The notes below the pieces were generated by a model. It was not told where the DNA came from and searched no databases. It worked only from the letters and a program-made list of their open reading frames with translations. Positions 34,985-43,620 of a stretch of 64,000 nucleotides of DNA are shown one piece after another. The stretch comes from Anaerolentibacter hominis (GTDB lineage Bacteria; Bacillota; Clostridia; Lachnospirales; Lachnospiraceae), in NCBI RefSeq assembly GCF_032380675.1, contig NZ_JAWDIX010000002.1, positions 310,001-374,000 of the forward strand, in the 5' to 3' direction. The stretch's first letter is position 1; each line of letters opens with the position of its first letter. Position numbers and translations under genes: made by a program.

Positions 34985-36241
34985 ATGGATTATTTTGATA
35001 ATGAAGAACTGAAAGAGCAGGTGATCCTGGTGGGCGTATCACTGGGGGAACAGGGCATCGAAGATACGTCTGCGGAGGAATCCCTGGACGAACTGGAAGA
35101 ATTGGTACAGACGGCGGGAGCGGTGACGGTTGGCCGTCTGCTGCAGAACCGGGAGAGGGTCCACCCCGGCACCTATATCGGCAAGGGAAAGATAGATGAG
35201 GTGAGAGAACTGCTCCTGGAGCGGAATGCGACCGGAGTGATCTGTGATGACGAACTGACTCCCGCCCAGATGCGCAACCTGGAAGATGCGCTGGATGTGA
35301 AGGTAATGGACCGGACCATGGTGATTCTGGATATCTTTGCACAGAGGGCGACCACGAAAGAGGGAAAGATTCAGGTGGAGCTGGCGCAGCTGCGCTACCG
35401 TGCCACGAGACTCGTGGGTATGCGCAATTCCCTGTCCCGTCTCGGCGGCGGTATCGGGACCAGAGGGCCGGGTGAGAAGAAACTGGAGATGGACCGGCGT
35501 CTGATCCGGGAGCGTATTTCCAGGCTGAAACAGGAGCTGGAAGATGTGAAATCCAGCAGGGAAACTGCCAGAAAGCAGAGAAGTGCCAATCCCACGCCGG
35601 TGATTGCCCTGGTGGGCTATACCAATACGGGCAAATCGACCCTTCTCAACAAGCTCACCGGAGCGGGTGTGCTGGAGGAAGATAAATTGTTTGCCACGCT
35701 GGACCCGACCACACGGAGTTTAAAGCTTGCCAGCGGGCAGGAAATCCTGCTGACCGATACGGTAGGATTTATAAGAAAGCTGCCCCATCATCTGGTGGAG
35801 GCATTCCGGAGTACGCTGGAAGAGGCCAAATACGCGGATATTATTCTTCATGTGGTGGACAGTGCAAATCCTATGGCCTATATCCAGATGCATACGGTGT
35901 ACGAGACATTAAAGCTTCTGAATATCCAGGATAAAACGATCATCACCGTATTCAATAAACAGGATCTGCTGGAGTCCCCCCAGATTATCCGGGATCTGAA
36001 GGCGGATAAAACCGTGAAAATATCCGCCAGGACCGGTGAGGGCCTGGATCAGCTGCTGGCTGTAATCGAGGAGACCCTCCAGGAGCAGAAAATACTGATT
36101 GAGCATGTCTTTTCCTATCAGGAGGCCGGAAAGCTGGCGCCGATCCGGAAGTTTGGACAGATTCTGGAGGAAGAATACCGAGAAGATGGAATTTTTGTGA
36201 AGGCATATGTGCCGTCGGAAATCTGGAAGAAAAATAATTAG
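34985..36241 (+). CDS. hflX: GTPase HflX, ribosome-associated
   Basis: 418 residues. The N-terminal HflX domain (about 20-190) includes HPGTYIGKGKIDEV and the glycine-rich loop GGGIGTRGPGEKKLEMDRR. The GTPase domain has G1 GYTNTGKSTLL (about 211-221), G3 DTVGF and G4 NKQDL. HflX binds the 50S subunit, splits stalled ribosomes and is often stress related. Complete, with a normal length for Firmicutes. An ACGGAGG site precedes the ATG. Confidence 0.96.
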   Translation: MDYFDNEELKEQVILVGVSLGEQGIEDTSAEESLDELEELVQTAGAVTVGRLLQNRERVHPGTYIGKGKIDEVRELLLERNATGVICDDELTPAQMRNLEDALDVKVMDRTMVILDIFAQRATTKEGKIQVELAQLRYRATRLVGMRNSLSRLGGGIGTRGPGEKKLEMDRRLIRERISRLKQELEDVKSSRETARKQRSANPTPVIALVGYTNTGKSTLLNKLTGAGVLEEDKLFATLDPTTRSLKLASGQEILLTDTVGFIRKLPHHLVEAFRSTLEEAKYADIILHVVDSANPMAYIQMHTVYETLKLLNIQDKTIITVFNKQDLLESPQIIRDLKADKTVKISARTGEGLDQLLAVIEETLQEQKILIEHVFSYQEAGKLAPIRKFGQILEEEYREDGIFVKAYVPSEIWKKNN

Positions 36242-36341
36242 GGGCAGATTTTGATAAGAGATTCCAGAGCTTACCAAGGAAAAAGTCTGGAAAAATGCGG
36301 TGTAAAGCGATATTTCATTGGAAAAAACTGGGAAATTAAAA

Positions 36342-36389
36342 ACACCATATGTAGTGTGATGATAAAAAATATTGCACACATATGGTGTT
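36342..36389 (+). promoter_or_regulatory. Tandem NrdR boxes upstream of nrdD
   Basis: ACACCATATGTAGTGT (36342-36357) and GCACACATATGGTGTT (36374-36389) fit the NrdR consensus of an ACAC...GTGT palindrome with an AT-rich centre. The centres are 32 bp apart, the spacing known for cooperative NrdR binding. They precede the -35 box by 7 bp. nrdR itself is not in the window. Confidence 0.82.
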
Positions 36390-36395
36390 TGTCGG

Positions 36396-36423
36396 TTGAC
36401 AAACCAACGGCATATGCTACAAT
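36396..36423 (+). promoter_or_regulatory. nrdD promoter
   Basis: TTGACA (36396-36401), 16-bp spacer, TACAAT (36418-36423). It is directly downstream of the NrdR boxes and about 195 bp before the start codon, so the mRNA has a long leader. Confidence 0.75.
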
Positions 36424-36450
36424 AATATTTGGAAGCCCATTTAGGGCAGA

Positions 36451-36476
36451 GAATTCCGCAGCCGGAATTCTTTTTT
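36451..36476 (+). terminator. Intrinsic terminator inside the nrdD leader (possible attenuator)
   Basis: GAATTCCG-CAGC-CGGAATTC followed by six T, about 20-25 nt after the expected transcription start. GGAA at 36431 could pair with the TTCC of the left arm, around GCCC/GGGC, to give an alternative fold. Its place between promoter and gene suggests attenuation, but the controlling signal is unknown. Confidence 0.6.
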
Positions 36477-36489
36477 CACCTATATACAT

Positions 36490-36621
36490 ATGAATGATTA
36501 CGTTTGTAAAAGGAAGAACAATGGAAAAAAGCATTCTGGAAACGAGGGGCGGTACAGCCTTTCCGGGGTGCCGGTGAGCAGGGCAGCACAAGAGTCAGAG
36601 AGGAGCATAAGGACAAGATGA
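36490..36621 (+). CDS. Possible 43-aa leader ORF overlapping nrdD
   Basis: ATG at 36490, stop overlapping the nrdD ATG as ATGA. The product is basic and of low complexity, and there is no clear ribosome binding site, so this may be chance. A competing 18-codon ORF starts at 36521 behind AAAGGAAG. Either could couple translation to nrdD. Weak candidate. Confidence 0.25.
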   Translation: MNDYVCKRKNNGKKHSGNEGRYSLSGVPVSRAAQESERSIRTR

Positions 36622-39026
36622 TTAGAGTTTTAAAGAGGGACGGAGACCTGGCCGATTTTAACATTGAGAAAATCGCAGCGGCAATCGAGAAGGCATTCAA
36701 TGCCACGAACAAATTGTACAACCACGATATCCTGGATCTTCTGGCGCTGAGAACTACAGCGGATTTCCAGACCAAGGTAAAAGATGAGGTAATCCAGGTG
36801 GAAGATATTCAGGACAGCGTAGAGCATGTTCTGGAGCAGAGCGGCTACACGGACGTTGCCAAGGCTTATATTTTGTACCGGAAAAACCGGGAAAAAATGA
36901 GAAATATGAAGTCCACGATTCTGGACTATAAAGATATTGTGAACAGCTATGTAAAAGAGGAAGACTGGCGTGTGAAGGAGAATTCTACTGTAACGTATTC
37001 GGTAGGCGGACTGATCCTCCATAATTCCGGATCAATTACGGCTAATTATTGGCTGTCCGAGATTTATGACGATGAGATTGCCAGTGCCCATCGGAATGCG
37101 GATATCCATATTCATGATTTATCTATGCTGACCGGCTACTGTGCGGGCTGGTCCTTAAAACAGCTGATTCAGGAAGGTCTTGGCGGAATTCCGGGCAAGA
37201 TCACTTCCTCACCGGCCAACCACCTGTCCACGCTCTGTAATCAGATGGTAAATTTCCTGGGGATCATGCAGAATGAATGGGCAGGAGCGCAGGCGTTCTC
37301 CTCATTCGATACCTATCTGGCTCCTTTTGTTAAAATAGATAACTTATCCTATCATGAAGTAAAGCAGTGTATCCAGTCATTTGTCTATGGAGTGAATACG
37401 CCGAGCCGCTGGGGAACCCAGGCTCCGTTTTCCAATATTACCCTGGACTGGACCGTGCCGGAGGATCTGGCCGAGATGCCTTGCATCATCGGCGGCAAAG
37501 AGGTGGATTTCAAATACAAAGACTGTAAAGCCGAGATGGATATGGTCAACAAGGCGTTCATCGAGATTATGGTGGAGGGCGATGCCAACGGCCGCGGCTT
37601 CCAGTATCCGATTCCGACCTACTCTATCACCAAGGACTTTGACTGGTCCGATACGGAAAACAACCGCCTGCTTTTTGAAATGACCGCAAAATACGGAACT
37701 CCGTATTTTTCCAACTACATAAACAGTGATATGGAGCCAAGTGATGTCCGTTCCATGTGCTGCCGTCTCCGTCTGGACCTTCGGGAACTGCGGAAGAAAA
37801 CCGGCGGTTTCTTCGGATCAGGCGAGTCTACCGGTTCCGTGGGCGTGGTGACGATCAATATGCCGCGTATCGCCTATACCTCCAGGGATGAGGAGAGCTT
37901 CTTCAAACAGCTGGATAGGATGATGGATATTTCCGCCCGGTCCCTGAAAGTGAAGAGGGAAGTTATCACAAAGCTGTTAAATGAAGGCCTGTATCCTTAT
38001 ACCAAGCGGTATCTGGGCACCTTTGAAAATCATTTCTCCACCATCGGTCTGGTGGGTATGAACGAAGTCGGCTTAAATGCTGCGTGGCTCGGGAAGGATA
38101 TGACACATAAAGAGACACAGGAATTCAGCAAGAAGGTATTAAACCATATGAGGGAGCGTCTCTCCGACTATCAGGAGAGGTACGGCGATCTCTACAATCT
38201 GGAGGCAACTCCTGCGGAGTCAACCAGTTATCGTCTGGCTAAACATGACCGGGCAAAATATCCGGATATCCTCACCGCAGGCGAGGAGGGAGATACCCCG
38301 TACTACACCAACAGTTCTCATCTGCCGGTAGGCTACACAGAGGATATCTTCGAGGCCCTGGATATTCAGGACGGACTGCAGACCCTTTATACTTCGGGAA
38401 CTGTATTCCATGCATTCCTGGGCGAAAAGCTGCCGGATTGGAAAGCAGCGGCCAAGTTAGTCAGAACAATTGCAGAAAATTATACGCTGCCTTACTATAC
38501 GCTGTCTCCTGTTTATTCTATCTGCAAGACACACGGTTATCTGGCGGGTGAACATTTCAGCTGTCCGGAATGCGGGGGCAAGGCAGAAGTCTACAGCCGT
38601 ATTACCGGTTACTACAGACCGGTTCAGAACTGGAATGAGGGTAAATCACAGGAATATAAGAACCGCAGATCTTATGTGATTGCAAAGTCCAGACAGATGC
38701 CGGCGGGAGAAGTGGCAATGGCGCCGGAAGATGGTGAGGCTCTTTCCGAAGCGGCGGCGGAGCAGGAAGCAAGCGCAGGCGTGGGTCTGGAGGACGGCCT
38801 ATATCTGTTCACAACCCAGACATGTCCGAACTGCCGGATTGCCAAGGCGCTGATGAAGGAAATGGATTACCGTCTCGTTGACGCGGAGCAGAATGCGGAG
38901 CTTTCTGTTGCACTGGATATCATGCAGGCGCCGACTCTGGTGGAGGTAACCGGAGGGGCTATGAATAAATATCCCAATGTTTCCAGCATCAAGAAATTTG
39001 TAGACGCTCAGAAATCCTATGTTTAA
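36618..39026 (+). CDS. nrdD: Class III anaerobic ribonucleotide reductase with fused thioredoxin-like tail
   Basis: 802 residues. An N-terminal ATP-cone (about 1-90, MIRVLKRDGDLADFNIEK) provides allosteric control. The catalytic glycyl-radical barrel follows. A zinc site near 630-652 uses SICKTHGYLAGEHFSCPEC, and the glycyl radical is expected in YSRITGYYRP near 667. After a low-complexity linker the last 80 residues form a glutaredoxin/thioredoxin-like domain with CPNC (736-739) and a cis-proline in QAPTLVEV. This fusion would supply electrons in cis. The enzyme makes dNTPs from NTPs without oxygen. The activase NrdG is not adjacent, which is unusual. Regulation: NrdR boxes and a leader terminator. 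Confidence 0.95.
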   Translation: MIRVLKRDGDLADFNIEKIAAAIEKAFNATNKLYNHDILDLLALRTTADFQTKVKDEVIQVEDIQDSVEHVLEQSGYTDVAKAYILYRKNREKMRNMKSTILDYKDIVNSYVKEEDWRVKENSTVTYSVGGLILHNSGSITANYWLSEIYDDEIASAHRNADIHIHDLSMLTGYCAGWSLKQLIQEGLGGIPGKITSSPANHLSTLCNQMVNFLGIMQNEWAGAQAFSSFDTYLAPFVKIDNLSYHEVKQCIQSFVYGVNTPSRWGTQAPFSNITLDWTVPEDLAEMPCIIGGKEVDFKYKDCKAEMDMVNKAFIEIMVEGDANGRGFQYPIPTYSITKDFDWSDTENNRLLFEMTAKYGTPYFSNYINSDMEPSDVRSMCCRLRLDLRELRKKTGGFFGSGESTGSVGVVTINMPRIAYTSRDEESFFKQLDRMMDISARSLKVKREVITKLLNEGLYPYTKRYLGTFENHFSTIGLVGMNEVGLNAAWLGKDMTHKETQEFSKKVLNHMRERLSDYQERYGDLYNLEATPAESTSYRLAKHDRAKYPDILTAGEEGDTPYYTNSSHLPVGYTEDIFEALDIQDGLQTLYTSGTVFHAFLGEKLPDWKAAAKLVRTIAENYTLPYYTLSPVYSICKTHGYLAGEHFSCPECGGKAEVYSRITGYYRPVQNWNEGKSQEYKNRRSYVIAKSRQMPAGEVAMAPEDGEALSEAAAEQEASAGVGLEDGLYLFTTQTCPNCRIAKALMKEMDYRLVDAEQNAELSVALDIMQAPTLVEVTGGAMNKYPNVSSIKKFVDAQKSYV

Positions 39027-39059
39027 TAAGACTAAATCCAGATAGAAGCAAAACATATG

Positions 39060-39090
39060 AGACAGAAGCCGGATTCCGGCTTCTGTCTCT
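39060..39090 (+). terminator. Terminator after nrdD
   Basis: AGACAGAAGCCGG against CCGGCTTCTGTCT around ATT, followed by CTGTC. The T run is weak, so some readthrough into thyA is possible. Confidence 0.75.
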
Positions 39091-39114
39091 GTCAAATACA
39101 AAAGGAAAGGAAAA

Positions 39115-39134
39115 GACGGCAGCCTGTTGCCGTC
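39115..39134 (+). promoter_or_regulatory. Hairpin at the thyA translation start
   Basis: GACGGCA and TGCCGTC, 7 bp perfect around GCCTGT. It sits between the only purine-rich site (AAAGGAAAGG, 39101-39110) and the TTG codon at 39145, the best family match for the start. Folding would bring site and start nearer. Confidence 0.5.
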
Positions 39135-39144
39135 AGTGACAAGA

Positions 39145-39993
39145 TTGAGCTTAGCAGACGACATCTTTATCCGCATGTGTGAAGATATTTTAGAGAACGG
39201 AACCAGCACAGAAGGGGAAAAAGTCCGGCCCAGGTGGGAGGACGGTTCCTTTGCCTATACCATCAAGAGGTTCGGGGTGGTAAACAGGTATGACCTGTCC
39301 AGAGAATTTCCGGCCATAACACTCAGACGGACTGGAATTAAGAGCTGTATTGATGAGCTGCTGTGGATCTGGCAGAAAAAATCCAATAATATACACGATT
39401 TGAACAGCCATATATGGGACAGCTGGGCGGACGAGGACGGTTCCATCGGGAAGGCCTACGGTTATCAGATGGGGGTGAAACATCAGTATAAAGAGGGAGA
39501 GATGGATCAGATCGACCGGGTGATCTATGATCTGAAAAACAATCCCTACAGCCGTCGGATTATGACGAATCTCTATGTGCACCAGGATTTACATGAAATG
39601 AACCTCTATCCCTGTGCCTACAGCATGACTTTTAATGTGACGAAAAAGCCGGGCCGGGATAAGCTGACGCTGAATGCAATTTTAAATCAGAGAAGCCAGG
39701 ATGTGCTGGCGGCAAATAACTGGAATGTGTGCCAGTACGCGGTCCTGGTTCATATGCTTGCCCAGGTTTGCGGCTTTGAAGCAGGAGAACTGGTCCATGT
39801 CATTGCGGACGCGCATATCTATGACCGGCATATCCCGATTATCCGGGAGCTGATCACGAGACCCACTTATCCGGCGCCTGATTTCTGGATGAATCCGGAT
39901 ATTCATGATTTCTATGAATTCACCGTGGATGATTTCCGGCTGGACAACTATGTCACCGGGCCGAAAGTAGAACATATTCCGGTGGCTGTCTGA
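39145..39993 (+). CDS. thyA: Thymidylate synthase
   Basis: 282 residues from TTG at 39145; the family N-terminus LADDIFIRMCEDILENGT and the hairpin favour this over GTG 39136 or TTG 39127. Conserved RRI (dUMP phosphate binding) is in PYSRRIMTNLYV, the nucleophile is in LYPCAYSMTF, and NQRSQDVLAANNWNVCQYA matches the folate/dUMP region. Some positions differ from E. coli ThyA (for example CAYS rather than CHxx), as in other clostridial forms. Makes dTMP from dUMP using methylene-tetrahydrofolate; followed by folA, which regenerates the cofactor. Confidence 0.9.
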   Translation: MSLADDIFIRMCEDILENGTSTEGEKVRPRWEDGSFAYTIKRFGVVNRYDLSREFPAITLRRTGIKSCIDELLWIWQKKSNNIHDLNSHIWDSWADEDGSIGKAYGYQMGVKHQYKEGEMDQIDRVIYDLKNNPYSRRIMTNLYVHQDLHEMNLYPCAYSMTFNVTKKPGRDKLTLNAILNQRSQDVLAANNWNVCQYAVLVHMLAQVCGFEAGELVHVIADAHIYDRHIPIIRELITRPTYPAPDFWMNPDIHDFYEFTVDDFRLDNYVTGPKVEHIPVAV

Positions 39994-40013
39994 CAGGACG
40001 GTCAAATTCAAGT

Positions 40014-40044
40014 CAGGAGCGCCGCGTTTGATGCGGCGCTCCTG
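40014..40044 (+). terminator. Terminator after thyA
   Basis: CAGGAGCGCCGC and GCGGCGCTCCTG around GTTTGAT; the tail is TCATATG without a T run, so it may terminate only weakly. Confidence 0.6.
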
Positions 40045-40134
40045 TCATATGACGGGGTACAGAAGGTGTATTTGTTTACATTTTGGCCGGTACTTGTTAT
40101 ACTGAAAGCCAGTTGAATAAAAGGAGAGATGCGC

Positions 40135-40626
40135 ATGAATCTGATAGTTGCGGTGGATAAAAACTGGGCGATCGGGTATCAAAACCAGCTTTTGGTGCGG
40201 ATACCGGCGGATCAGCGGTTTTTCAGACAGGAGACGACGGGCAAAGTGATCATTATGGGACGGAAAACCCTGGAGAGTTTTCCGGGCGGAGAGCCCTTAA
40301 AGAACAGATTAAATATTGTCATAACACGAAAAAAGGATTATACTAAAAAAGGCGTGGCAGTTGTTCACAGTGTTGAAGAGGCGCTGGAGAAAAGCAGAGA
40401 ATATGCCGCAGAAGATGTGTATGTCATCGGAGGAGCGAGTATTTACGAGCAGATGCTTCCCTACTGTGATGTGGCACATGTTACGAAAATCGACTATGCC
40501 TACGAAGCAGATACTTACTTTCCCAACCTGGATGAGATGCCGGAGTGGGAAATTGAGGCGGATTCCGAGGAACAGACGTATTATGACCTGGAATATGCCT
40601 TTTATAAGTACGTAAAGAAAAGCTGA
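40135..40626 (+). CDS. folA: Dihydrofolate reductase
   Basis: 163 residues from the ATG at 40135 (AAGGAGA site at 8 bp; ATG 40129 is too close). MNLIVAVDKNWAIGYQNQLL, GKVIIMGRKTLESFPGGEPL and YVIGGASIYEQML are the DHFR signature segments (substrate, NADPH phosphate and glycine loop). Reduces dihydrofolate to tetrahydrofolate with NADPH and completes the thymidylate cycle with thyA upstream. Confidence 0.95.
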   Translation: MNLIVAVDKNWAIGYQNQLLVRIPADQRFFRQETTGKVIIMGRKTLESFPGGEPLKNRLNIVITRKKDYTKKGVAVVHSVEEALEKSREYAAEDVYVIGGASIYEQMLPYCDVAHVTKIDYAYEADTYFPNLDEMPEWEIEADSEEQTYYDLEYAFYKYVKKS

Positions 40627-40644
40627 AAGAAAGGATGGGATGTT

Positions 40645-41718
40645 ATGCTTAACATCAGGGTAGAAAAAACCACTTCACCAAAGCCGATACCGGGGAAAGA
40701 GAATCCTCTGGTTTTTGGCACGATATTTACAGATCACATGTTTGTGATGGATTACGAGGAAGGGAAAGGGTGGTATGATCCCCGCATTATTCCTTATCAG
40801 CCGCTTTCACTGGAGCCGTCCTGTATGGTATTTCACTATGCACAGGAGATGTTTGAGGGTCTGAAAGCGTATCACGCGGACGACGGCCGGGTTCTGCTTT
40901 TCCGCCCGGATATGAATGCAAAGCGTTCAAACAGGACCAATGAAAGGCTCTGTATCCCTACCATTCCGGAAGAAGATTATGTGCAGGCGATCAAAGAGCT
41001 GGTGAATGTGGACCGGAACTGGGTTCCGGACCGGCCGGGAACTTCACTTTATATCCGTCCGTTCATTATTGCCACGGACCCGTTCTTAGGCGTAAGACCA
41101 TCTCATACTTATAAATTTATTATCATCCTCTCCCCGGTTGGCGCTTATTATCCAGAGGGGCTTAATCCGGTTAAAATCTGGATCGAGGATGACTATGTCA
41201 GGGCTGTCCGCGGCGGCATCGGCGAAGCGAAGACCGGCGGCAACTATGCGGCCTCTTTAAAGGCTCAGGTTAAGGCACATGAGGAAGGTTATTCCCAGGT
41301 GCTCTGGCTGGACGGCGTGGAGCGGAAATACATTGAGGAAGTAGGAGCTATGAACATCTTCTTTAAGATCAACGGCACTGTGATTACTCCGAAGTTAAAC
41401 GGCAGTATTCTGCCCGGTATAACCAGAAACTCTGTGATTGCCCTGTGCAAAAAATGGGGACTTCCTGTGGAGGAGAGAAGAGTTTCTGTGGAGGAGATCT
41501 ATGAGGCTGCCAAGAGCGGCGCTATGGAAGAGGTGTTCGGCACAGGAACGGCAGCAGTTATTTCTCCGGTAGGCCATCTTCGCTATAAAGACGAAGTATT
41601 GCAGATTCAGGATGGCTCCATTGGAGAGTACAGCCAGAAGTTCTATGATACAATTACCGGAATCCAGCAGGGTGCGGTTGCGGACCCATTTGGAAACTGG
41701 TCGGTGGAAGTGAATTAA
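40645..41718 (+). CDS. ilvE: Branched-chain amino acid aminotransferase
   Basis: 357 residues, fold type IV PLP enzyme of the BCAT2-like length class. MVFHYAQEMFEGLKAYH, NRTNERLCIP and the PLP-phosphate segment GSILPGITRNSVIAL are characteristic; the PLP lysine lies in GEAKTGGNYAAS (about residue 196). Interconverts valine, leucine and isoleucine with their 2-oxo acids. It starts 18 bp after folA with a GAAAGGATGG site, so it may be co-transcribed. No T-box is present. Confidence 0.93.
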   Translation: MLNIRVEKTTSPKPIPGKENPLVFGTIFTDHMFVMDYEEGKGWYDPRIIPYQPLSLEPSCMVFHYAQEMFEGLKAYHADDGRVLLFRPDMNAKRSNRTNERLCIPTIPEEDYVQAIKELVNVDRNWVPDRPGTSLYIRPFIIATDPFLGVRPSHTYKFIIILSPVGAYYPEGLNPVKIWIEDDYVRAVRGGIGEAKTGGNYAASLKAQVKAHEEGYSQVLWLDGVERKYIEEVGAMNIFFKINGTVITPKLNGSILPGITRNSVIALCKKWGLPVEERRVSVEEIYEAAKSGAMEEVFGTGTAAVISPVGHLRYKDEVLQIQDGSIGEYSQKFYDTITGIQQGAVADPFGNWSVEVN

Positions 41719-41729
41719 ATTGTTTATAT

Positions 41730-41775
41730 ACCATCCGCGAAGGGCGAAAAGTCCTCCTGCGGATGGTTGCTTTTA
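41730..41775 (+). terminator. Terminator after ilvE
   Basis: ACCATCCGC and GCGGATGGT around an A-rich loop, followed by TGCTTTT. Confidence 0.65.
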
Positions 41776-41798
41776 CGGGTATGGAGGGTAAGATCCGA

Positions 41799-42503
41799 AT
41801 GAAGAGAGACACGATATTATTTGACCTGGACGGGACGCTGCTTCCGATGGATCAGCACAGCTTTGCGATGAAATGGTTCGAGGGCATCGGACAGAAGTTC
41901 CGGGACCGGGTGGAAAATATGCAGGAGCTGTTCGAGACTTTTCAAAAGTCTGTGCACTATATGATACATAATGACGGCAGCAGGCTGAATGAAGAGCGGT
42001 TCTGGGAATTTTTCCTCTCCAGGACCGGCGGAGAGCGGGACGACTGGGAAGAAGATATGCTGGATTTTTATAAAAATGAATTTCATCTGGCGAAGGGGCC
42101 TACCTGGGTCAATCCGGCGGTGGCAAAGACAATTAAGCGGCTGAAGGAGCAGGGATATGACCTGGTGGTGGCGACGAATCCTGTATTCCCGCCTATAGGA
42201 ACGAAGACCAGAATCCGCTGGGCAGGTCTTGATCCGGAGGATTTTACCTATATAACAACCTATGATAATTCCCGTTACTGCAAGCCGAATGTGAAGTACT
42301 ATGAAGAAATTATGGAACGGCTGAACAAGAGCCCGGAGCAGTGCAGGATGGTGGGAAATGATGTGGGCGAGGATATGGTTGCCGAACAGCTGGGACTGGA
42401 AGGCTACCTGATCACCGACTGCCTGCTGAATCCGAAGAAATTACCGGTGGACTGCCACTGGCAGGGAAGCTTTGAACAATTTGGTGAGCTATTCCAGGCA
42501 TAG
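41799..42503 (+). CDS. HAD-superfamily hydrolase
   Basis: 234 residues from the ATG at 41799 (GGAGGG site). Motif I FDLDGTLLPMD (nucleophile Asp near residue 9), motif II VVATNPVF, and motif IV GNDVGEDMVAEQLG. The cap lies between about 20 and 105. Typical of small-molecule phosphatases such as phosphoglycolate-like or nucleotidase enzymes; substrate unknown. Single-gene unit flanked by hairpins. Confidence 0.85.
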   Translation: MKRDTILFDLDGTLLPMDQHSFAMKWFEGIGQKFRDRVENMQELFETFQKSVHYMIHNDGSRLNEERFWEFFLSRTGGERDDWEEDMLDFYKNEFHLAKGPTWVNPAVAKTIKRLKEQGYDLVVATNPVFPPIGTKTRIRWAGLDPEDFTYITTYDNSRYCKPNVKYYEEIMERLNKSPEQCRMVGNDVGEDMVAEQLGLEGYLITDCLLNPKKLPVDCHWQGSFEQFGELFQA

Positions 42504-42520
42504 ATGAGAATGATGATACT

Positions 42521-42590
42521 ACCCTCAGGCAGAACCGCAAACGCGTGCTGCATGCATCGGTGTTGCGGTTCTGCCTGAGGGTGTTTTTTT
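42521..42590 (+). terminator. Very long terminator after the HAD gene
   Basis: 20-bp perfect arms ACCCTCAGGCAGAACCGCAA and complement, an inner 22-nt loop that includes GCATGC, then seven T. Confidence 0.92.
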
Positions 42591-42700
42591 CTTACATAGA
42601 AAGTTCTTCCGCTGTAAAAGGTTGAAGACAGTACGGCGGCCGGGACGTTATAGATAGTATAAAATAAGAATATGAAGAGAGAAGGGTAAGGTGCTATAGA

Positions 42701-43405
42701 ATGAGTGAAACGAACACACCCAGAATTTCCATGAATCTGGACACGAACTTTTTAAAGCTGGTTGCAATAGCGGCAATGGCCTGCGATCATGTGGGCAAGA
42801 AACTATTTCCGGAGGTGCTGATTCTGCAGGTAATCGGCAGGATCGCGTTCCCCATCTTCGCATACTGCATTGTAGTGGGCTGCCTCTACACACATGACAT
42901 CAAGAAGTATTTTCTGCGTTTGGGACTGTTTGCTTTGATCTCACAGCCCTTTTACGTCCTGTTAAATTACTCATCCGAATTCAGCATCTGGGATAATATA
43001 TCCAACTGGAATATTTTCTTTACATTGATACTTGGCCTGGCGGCCGTCTACTTCCTCCAGAGCAGGAAATGGATACCATTCGCTGTTGTTATTTTTATCG
43101 TGTGCTGGTTTAACTTTGATTATGGAATCAACGGAATTGTTCTGATGCTGCTGTTCTATCTCTGCCGGAAGAACAGATATTTGTCCCTGGGGCTTGTCAC
43201 GTTGTTTTTCCTGCCGCCCTTATTTGCTCCCGGGCAGATCAGTTTGTTCGGTTACTCCTTCGACATGCAGTTTTTCCAGATTCTGTCACTGCCCTTGCTC
43301 TACATACCGACCCACTTTAACATAAAGATGAACAAATATTTCTTCTATCTGTTTTATCCGGCCCATCTGCTTTTGATCTGGCTGGCTAAACTAGTATTCT
43401 TCTAA
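42701..43405 (+). CDS. TraX-like integral membrane protein
   Basis: 234 residues and about eight hydrophobic helices. The first helix-loop motif TNFLKLVAIAAMACDHVGK and the following FPIFAYCIVVG match TraX, which acetylates F-pilin in plasmid systems. Chromosomal homologues in Firmicutes are common, with an unknown acylated target, possibly sugars or a surface polymer. The C-terminal HLLLIWLAKL is conserved in the family. Weak ribosome binding site (AAGGTG). Confidence 0.8.
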   Translation: MSETNTPRISMNLDTNFLKLVAIAAMACDHVGKKLFPEVLILQVIGRIAFPIFAYCIVVGCLYTHDIKKYFLRLGLFALISQPFYVLLNYSSEFSIWDNISNWNIFFTLILGLAAVYFLQSRKWIPFAVVIFIVCWFNFDYGINGIVLMLLFYLCRKNRYLSLGLVTLFFLPPLFAPGQISLFGYSFDMQFFQILSLPLLYIPTHFNIKMNKYFFYLFYPAHLLLIWLAKLVFF

Positions 43406-43620
43406 ATGATATTCTTTCTCTTTGCGCTGTAGTGTATCTTATGATAGAATGAATATAAGCGAATCGTGATATAATCAAATATCTACCCAAAATAGATCGC
43501 GGGAACTACACGTGATGATACAGAAAATACAGGAATAAAAGACAGGACAAACACAGAAAATACCATCAGGATGATCGCCTGTGTCACACGAATGAAATAG
43601 ACGGAAGGCATTTTGATAGT

